This document shows positions 5,554 to 9,303 of a stretch of DNA of 9,303 nt, piece after piece. The notes under the pieces are model-generated. The model was given only the letters and a program-made list of their open reading frames with translations. It ran no database searches and was not told the DNA's origin. Source of the DNA: Candidatus Auribacterota bacterium (GTDB lineage: Bacteria > Auribacterota > JAFGBW01 > JAFGJP01); contig JAFGJP010000068.1 in NCBI GenBank assembly GCA_016929035.1, positions 1 through 9,303 of the forward strand, written 5' to 3'. Position 1 is the stretch's first letter, and the number at the start of each line of letters is the position of its first letter. The translations under genes and the position numbers were made by a program.

Positions 5554-6915
5554 ATGGAAGAAAGAGTTAAGTTTGTCCTTGATGAGAAGGAAATCCCAAC
5601 TCACTGGTATAATATATTAGCTGATTTGCCTGAACCGATGCCTCCTGTGCTGCATCCGGCGACAAAAAAACCTGTCGGGCCTGCTGATTTGGCGCCCCTT
5701 TTTCCCATGGAGCTTATCAAGCAGGAAGTCAGCACAGAGCGCTGGATAGAAATACCGGAAGAAGTTCGTGATATCTATAAAATGTGGAGGCCCACGATAC
5801 TTTACCGCGCTAAAAGACTCGAAAAGGCTCTTGATACGCCGGCAAAAGTTTATTTCAAATATGAAGGGACAAGCCCTCCGGGAAGCCATAAGCCAAATAC
5901 AGCGGTTGCCCAGGCTTACTATAATAAAAAAGAAGGGATTAAGCGGATTACGACAGAAACAGGAGCCGGGCAGTGGGGAAGCGCTCTTTCGTTTGCAGGC
6001 GCCTGCTTTGGCATTGAGATAAAAGTTTACATGGTCGCTGTCAGCTATCACCAGAAGCCCTATCGAAGGGTGATGATGGAAGTCTGGGGAGCAAAATGTA
6101 TTCCCAGCCCCAGCAATGAAACGAAATCCGGAAGGGCGATGCTGAAAAAAGACCCGGATTGTCCTGGAAGCCTTGGTCTTGCTATCAGCGAAGCGGTCGA
6201 GGAAGCTGTCTCTCGCGACGATACCCATTATTCTCTCGGCAGCGTTCTTAATCACGTCCTTCTTCATCAGACCATTATCGGTCTTGAATCCAAAAAACAG
6301 ATGGAGATGGCCGGCGTTTATCCGGATATCATTATCGGCTGTATCGGGGGCGGATCCAATTTTGCCGGCATGTATTTGCCGTTTGTCAAAGACAAGATCG
6401 ACGGAACCAAGCCGGATCTTCGCGTGATCAACTGTGAGCCGGCCAGTTGCCCCACGCTCACAAAAGGCCCCTATGCCTATGATTATGGCGATGAAGCCGG
6501 CCTTACGCCTCTTCTGAAGATGTATACGCTTGGGCATGATTTTATGCCGCCTCCAGTTCATGCCGGCGGACTCCGTTACCATGGCATGGCTCCTATCATT
6601 TGTCATCTCTATAAGCTCGGGCTGGTTGAAGCCAGGGCTGAGCATCAGCTAGGAACGTTTAAGGCCGGAATTGATTTTGCCCGCAGCGAAGGCATCATCA
6701 GCGCTCCTGAAACAAATCATGCGATAAGAGTGACTATTGATGAAGCACTCAAATGCAAGGAGACAGGCGAGTCCAAGACAATCCTCCTGGCGCACAGCGG
6801 GCACGGGCATGTCGACATGGCTGCCTACGAAGCCTATTTAAGCGGCAAGCTTAAGGATTACGAATATCCGGAGGCGATGGTAAAGAAGTCGCTGGAGAAG
6901 CTTCCTCAAGTGTGA
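5554..6915 (+). CDS. trpB: Tryptophan synthase beta chain, TrpB2 type
   Basis: A PLP enzyme that condenses indole with L-serine to give tryptophan. The 453-residue length and N-terminal extension (THWYNILADLP...PLHP-like block at 16-45, RPTILYRAKRLE at 79-90) mark the TrpB2 branch rather than the ~400-residue TrpB1. Visible elements are the PLP lysine Lys113 in GSHKPNTA, ETGAGQWG (135-142) with the catalytic-type Glu135, the phosphate-binding GGGSNF (265-270), HAGGLRYHG (336-344) in the TrpB2-specific region, EGIISAPETNHA (379-390), and the C-terminal HSGHGHVD (414-421). TrpB2 often acts without a TrpA partner, and no trpA is here. It starts after a consensus ribosome binding site and its stop overlaps iorA, so it is co-translated with the indolepyruvate oxidoreductase genes. 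A role in indole salvage rather than de novo tryptophan synthesis is an inference from that context. Confidence 0.93.
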   Translation: MEERVKFVLDEKEIPTHWYNILADLPEPMPPVLHPATKKPVGPADLAPLFPMELIKQEVSTERWIEIPEEVRDIYKMWRPTILYRAKRLEKALDTPAKVYFKYEGTSPPGSHKPNTAVAQAYYNKKEGIKRITTETGAGQWGSALSFAGACFGIEIKVYMVAVSYHQKPYRRVMMEVWGAKCIPSPSNETKSGRAMLKKDPDCPGSLGLAISEAVEEAVSRDDTHYSLGSVLNHVLLHQTIIGLESKKQMEMAGVYPDIIIGCIGGGSNFAGMYLPFVKDKIDGTKPDLRVINCEPASCPTLTKGPYAYDYGDEAGLTPLLKMYTLGHDFMPPPVHAGGLRYHGMAPIICHLYKLGLVEARAEHQLGTFKAGIDFARSEGIISAPETNHAIRVTIDEALKCKETGESKTILLAHSGHGHVDMAAYEAYLSGKLKDYEYPEAMVKKSLEKLPQV

Positions 6916-8486
6916 GTGTAATGGAAAAAGCTCTTCTTTCAGGAAATGAAGCCGTTGCTCTTGGTGCCTATGAAGCTGGCGTGCATGTGGTTACAGGATA
7001 TCCAGGCACTCCCAGCTCAGAGATCATCCCGGCTCTTATTCCTTATAAAGAAGTCAACATCGAATGGTCTGTTAATGAGAAGGTTGCCCTTGAAGTGGCT
7101 ATGGGCGCCTCTTTTTGCGGAGCGAGAAGTCTTGTCACAATGAAGCATGTGGGGGTCAATGTGGCCGCTGACCCCCTCATGACTCTTTCCTATACCGGGG
7201 TCAAAGGCGGGCTTGTCCTTGTGAGCGCTGATGACCCGGACTGCAACAGCAGTCAGAATGAGCAGGATAACCGCCATTATGCCAGATTCGCTAAGATCCC
7301 TATGCTAGAGCCTTCTGACAGCCAGGAAGCGAGAGACTTCACAAAAGAGGCCTTCCGCATCAGCGAAAAGTACCAGACCCCGGTCATGCTGAGAATCACC
7401 ACGCGCATCTGTCATACAAAGACGCAGGTTGTTTTTGATAAAAAAAGAGATGAGAAAGCTGTTGAAGGGTTCAAAAAAGATCCGTCCTGCTTTGTCATGA
7501 TACCGTCCTATGCTCGGAAAAAGCATGCGCATGTCGAGGAAAGGCATATTCAGCTTATAGAAGAGAGCGAGAGCTCCCGTCTCAATGTCATTGAAAAAGG
7601 TGAAAAGCCTGTCGGCATCATCACGTCAGGCGTTTCTTATCAGTATGTCAAGGAAGCGGCTGACAGCGAGTGGATCTTCAAGCTGGGGTTCAGCTATCCT
7701 TTACCTGAAAAAAAGCTTCGGGATTTTGCAGCCAAAATGGAAAAAGTCTATGTTGTTGAAGAGCTGGATCCCTTTCTGGAGGAAGAGCTGATCTATCTGG
7801 GCATCGATGTCGTCAGGCGGAGCGCGAAGTTTTACCTGGGTGAGCTAAGCACAGAAAAGACGATTGAGATCTTAGAAAAGCGGTTTCCAAAAGAACAAGA
7901 AACTATATTGCCTTTGCCGCATGCCCCGTCAAGACCGCCTGTTCTCTGCAAGGGATGCGCGCACAGAAGCGTTTTTTCAGTTCTGAAAAAAATGGATTAT
8001 ATCGTGACAGGGGACATCGGCTGCTATACTCTGGCAACGCTTCCTCCTTTGTCAGCCCTTGATACCTGTGTCTGCATGGGCGCGGGCGTGGGGCATGCGC
8101 AGGGATTTTTCAAGGCCAAAAAAGACCAGAGAACGGTGGCTGTTATCGGCGATTCCACGTTCATTCACTCCGGCATAGCGCCTCTTATCAATGCTGTCTA
8201 TAATAAAAATCAGCTGACCGTTGTGATCCTGGATAACCGCACAACAGCCATGACCGGTGGACAGCCGCATCCAGGCGTGGATTATACAGTTCGAGGGGAA
8301 AAAACAACTGCTCTTGACTTTGAAGCATTGGGACGAGCCCTGAAGCTGGACACAGTACGCGTCGTTGATTCTTATAATCTTGAAGAGGTTGAGGAAAGCC
8401 TGATGGAAGCTGAACAAGCGAAAGGCGTTTCACTTATTGTTGCCCGGCGTGCCTGCGTTCTTTTAAAGAAAAGAGAAAAAATTTAA
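6912..8486 (+). CDS. iorA: Indolepyruvate:ferredoxin oxidoreductase alpha subunit, lacking the C-terminal ferredoxin domain
   Basis: With IorB this enzyme oxidatively decarboxylates indolepyruvate and other arylpyruvates to the acyl-CoA, reducing ferredoxin; the reverse reductive carboxylation is also possible. Residues ~7-175 form the pyrimidine-binding POR-N domain (LLSGNEAVALGAYEAGV, VTGYPGTPSSEI, NEKVALE at 55-61), ~230-320 the transketolase-C-like domain, and ~340-515 the TPP-binding domain. The last has CKGCAHR (Cys346, Cys349), GDIGCYTL (Cys371), MGAG, and the TPP/Mg motif GDS (413-415)...DN (441-442) with TAMTGGQPHPG. Typical IorA continues for ~100 residues with a 2[4Fe-4S] ferredoxin domain; this one ends at 524 with LLKKREKI and no CxxCxxCxxxC. 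Start GTG 6912 overlaps the trpB2 stop (GTGA); ATG 6921, giving MEKALLSGNEA, is an equally good start. Confidence 0.92.
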   Translation: MSVMEKALLSGNEAVALGAYEAGVHVVTGYPGTPSSEIIPALIPYKEVNIEWSVNEKVALEVAMGASFCGARSLVTMKHVGVNVAADPLMTLSYTGVKGGLVLVSADDPDCNSSQNEQDNRHYARFAKIPMLEPSDSQEARDFTKEAFRISEKYQTPVMLRITTRICHTKTQVVFDKKRDEKAVEGFKKDPSCFVMIPSYARKKHAHVEERHIQLIEESESSRLNVIEKGEKPVGIITSGVSYQYVKEAADSEWIFKLGFSYPLPEKKLRDFAAKMEKVYVVEELDPFLEEELIYLGIDVVRRSAKFYLGELSTEKTIEILEKRFPKEQETILPLPHAPSRPPVLCKGCAHRSVFSVLKKMDYIVTGDIGCYTLATLPPLSALDTCVCMGAGVGHAQGFFKAKKDQRTVAVIGDSTFIHSGIAPLINAVYNKNQLTVVILDNRTTAMTGGQPHPGVDYTVRGEKTTALDFEALGRALKLDTVRVVDSYNLEEVEESLMEAEQAKGVSLIVARRACVLLKKREKI

Positions 8487-8516
8487 AAGTGAAAAAAATA
8501 AATAAAATAACTGCCA

Positions 8517-8553
8517 GCCGTGAAGGGACGCGAATAAACGCGAAGGAAAAAAA
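8517..8553 (+). repeat. Diverged interspersed repeat, copy 1 (iorA-iorB gap)
   Basis: The segment beginning GCCGTGAAGGGACGCGAATA and ending in an A run matches 9157-9190 at about 26 of 34 positions without gaps. Both have the periodic pattern CGAA every ~10 nt (TGAA..GGA..CGAA..AAC.CGAAG). Similar CACGAA-type motifs recur in intergenic DNA of many environmental bacteria. This copy fills the gap between iorA and iorB and supplies the bases AAGGA that probably serve as the iorB ribosome binding site. Confidence 0.6.
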
Positions 8554-8557
8554 GCCA

Positions 8558-9124
8558 ATGGATATTGTGATCTGCGGCGTCGGCGGGCAGGGAGTCGTGC
8601 TGGCTTCCAATGTCCTGGCGACGGCAGCCCTTCTTGAAGGGTTTGATGTCAAGGCAAGCGAAGTGCACGGCATGGCTCAAAGAGGCGGCTCAGTGCTCAG
8701 CCAGGTAAGGATTGGAGAGAAAGTCTATTCCCCGATGATTCCTAAAAAAAGTGCTCATATCGTGCTCAGCTTTGAGGAAATGGAAGTCTTGCGCTATTTG
8801 GATCTCTGCCGGGATGGTGCAACGGCGATCGTCAACAGAGAAAGGATCATCCCTCTTTCGGTTGAGCTGGGAGAGACGAAGTATCCGGAAGGTATCGATA
8901 ATTTTTTAAAGGAAAGGAATTGTCATTATATCTCTGTCAATGGCATTGAGAACCTTAAACAGAAGAATTTTCCACCCAAAACCCTCAATATTTATCTTCT
9001 TTCCGTCGCTTCAAATCATATTCCTTTAAAAGAAGAACATTTTCTCAAGGCTATCGAGCTTTCTGTGCCGACAAAAACGATTGATGTCAATAAGCAGGTC
9101 TTCCTCTACGGACGGACGTTTTGA
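8558..9124 (+). CDS. iorB: Indolepyruvate:ferredoxin oxidoreductase beta subunit
   Basis: The 188-residue POR-gamma-domain partner of IorA. The N-terminal Rossmann-like motif VICGVGGQGVVLASNVLA (4-21) is diagnostic of 2-oxoacid:ferredoxin oxidoreductase gamma/IorB subunits. It is followed by SEVHGMAQRGGSVLSQVRIG (37-56) and YSPMIPKKSAHIVLSFEEMEVLRYL (59-83), all characteristic of IorB. Length is normal (about 190-200). ATG 8558 was chosen because it puts the Rossmann motif at the very N-terminus and has AAGGA at 8543-8547. The frame stays open upstream to a GTG at 8489, but those 23 extra residues come from a repeat-like spacer and have no family counterpart. It lies 71 nt after iorA and completes the trpB2-iorA-iorB group. 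Nothing recognisable follows it. Confidence 0.93.
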   Translation: MDIVICGVGGQGVVLASNVLATAALLEGFDVKASEVHGMAQRGGSVLSQVRIGEKVYSPMIPKKSAHIVLSFEEMEVLRYLDLCRDGATAIVNRERIIPLSVELGETKYPEGIDNFLKERNCHYISVNGIENLKQKNFPPKTLNIYLLSVASNHIPLKEEHFLKAIELSVPTKTIDVNKQVFLYGRTF

Positions 9125-9126
9125 AG

Positions 9127-9140
9127 GTGTGCTGACACAC
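9127..9140 (+). terminator. Weak hairpin after iorB, doubtful terminator
   Basis: GTGTG-CTGA-CACAC forms a 5-bp stem with a 4-nt loop, 2 nt after the iorB stop, followed by AATGATTTTGATTTT rather than a continuous T run. Its position at the end of the gene run makes a terminator role possible, but stem and tail are both weak. Confidence 0.3.
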
Positions 9141-9156
9141 AATGATTTTGATTTTA

Positions 9157-9192
9157 GCCATGAATGGATACGAAGCAACACGAAGAAAAAAT
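9157..9192 (+). repeat. Diverged interspersed repeat, copy 2 (after iorB)
   Basis: The segment beginning GCCATGAATGGATACGAAGC and ending CGAAGAAAAAATT is the better conserved copy of the motif at 8517-8553, in the same orientation, so the two copies bracket iorB as direct repeats about 640 nt apart. No coding potential is seen. Confidence 0.6.
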
Positions 9193-9303
9193 TGTTAAAG
9201 TATTACAGGGGTAAGGTGTTAAAGAGTTAAAAATTTTGATATTTGGAAATTTGAATTTGTTTGTTTCGAATTTAGAGTTTAGGATTTCGGATTTTATTGA
9301 TGT
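9193..9303. other. Gene-free, repeat-like AT-rich tail
   Basis: From the second interspersed repeat to the window end I see no gene, RNA or promoter that can be supported. The sequence is low-complexity. GTTAAAG occurs at 9194-9200 and 9218-9224, and from about 9233 onward there are degenerate reiterations of GAATTT/GGATTT/CGAATTT-like words. It resembles decayed intergenic repeat DNA and may mark the edge of the operon. Confidence 0.45.

Noticed and set aside
5617..6645. A 342-codon open frame antisense to trpB2
   Set aside because: It mirrors the high-quality trpB2 frame, has no recognisable domain, and is a common by-product of codon bias in the sense gene.
8489..8557. N-terminal extension of iorB from a GTG at 8489
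   Set aside because: The extra 23 residues precede the Rossmann motif that normally opens IorB, come from repeat-like spacer DNA, and the ATG at 8558 has a better ribosome binding site.
1..9303. CRISPR array, toxin-antitoxin pair or new defence system
   Set aside because: No regularly spaced repeats and no unassigned gene pairs remain once the listed genes are placed; the accessory content is explained by IS630, RAYT and the glycosyltransferase gene.

Overview
The window looks like a junction between laterally acquired, AT-rich DNA on the left (about 1-2460) and a compact, less AT-rich chromosomal gene run on the right (about 2516-9124). The host is probably a diderm (Gram-negative-type), largely anaerobic bacterium: YidC has the large periplasmic domain of diderm homologues, and a ferredoxin-dependent indolepyruvate oxidoreductase is present. 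The lineage cannot be fixed by eye; an uncultivated anaerobic phylum such as Omnitrophota is only a guess.

Left region. A minus-strand gene running off the left edge (1-367) encodes the N-terminus of a GT39/ArnT-like membrane glycosyltransferase. It is followed by an inverted repeat (382-444) and an apparently intact IS630-family insertion sequence (456-1560) with matching ends, flanking TA and a full-length DDE transposase. At 1599-1654 lies the 3' two-thirds of a tRNA-Arg(ACG) with no 5' part, the kind of scar left at the far end of an element integrated into a tRNA gene. Next is a REP-associated tyrosine transposase unit (1692-2460): one HUH/Y1 transposase gene between two copies of the same near-perfect palindrome.

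Right region. tadA (2516-2983) encodes the deaminase that makes inosine-34 in tRNA-Arg(ACG), the tRNA whose remnant lies just upstream. A good sigma70-type promoter (3054-3082) precedes rpmH, rnpA, yidD and yidC, four genes chained by 4-8 nt overlaps. This is the classic L34 / RNase P / membrane-insertion cluster, but jag and mnmE, which often follow yidC, are absent. Instead, after 65 nt and a strong ribosome binding site, come trpB2 (TrpB2-type tryptophan synthase beta chain) and iorA-iorB (indolepyruvate:ferredoxin oxidoreductase). Together these suggest indole/tryptophan/indolepyruvate interconversion coupled to ferredoxin. IorA stops just before the usual C-terminal ferredoxin domain.

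Two related, diverged ~35-nt interspersed repeats bracket iorB. The last ~180 nt contain no gene, only repeat-like AT-rich sequence. I see no CRISPR array, no rRNA and no clearly undescribed multi-gene system. The most unusual items are the tRNA-Arg(ACG) scar beside tadA, the palindrome-flanked RAYT unit and the clipped IorA.
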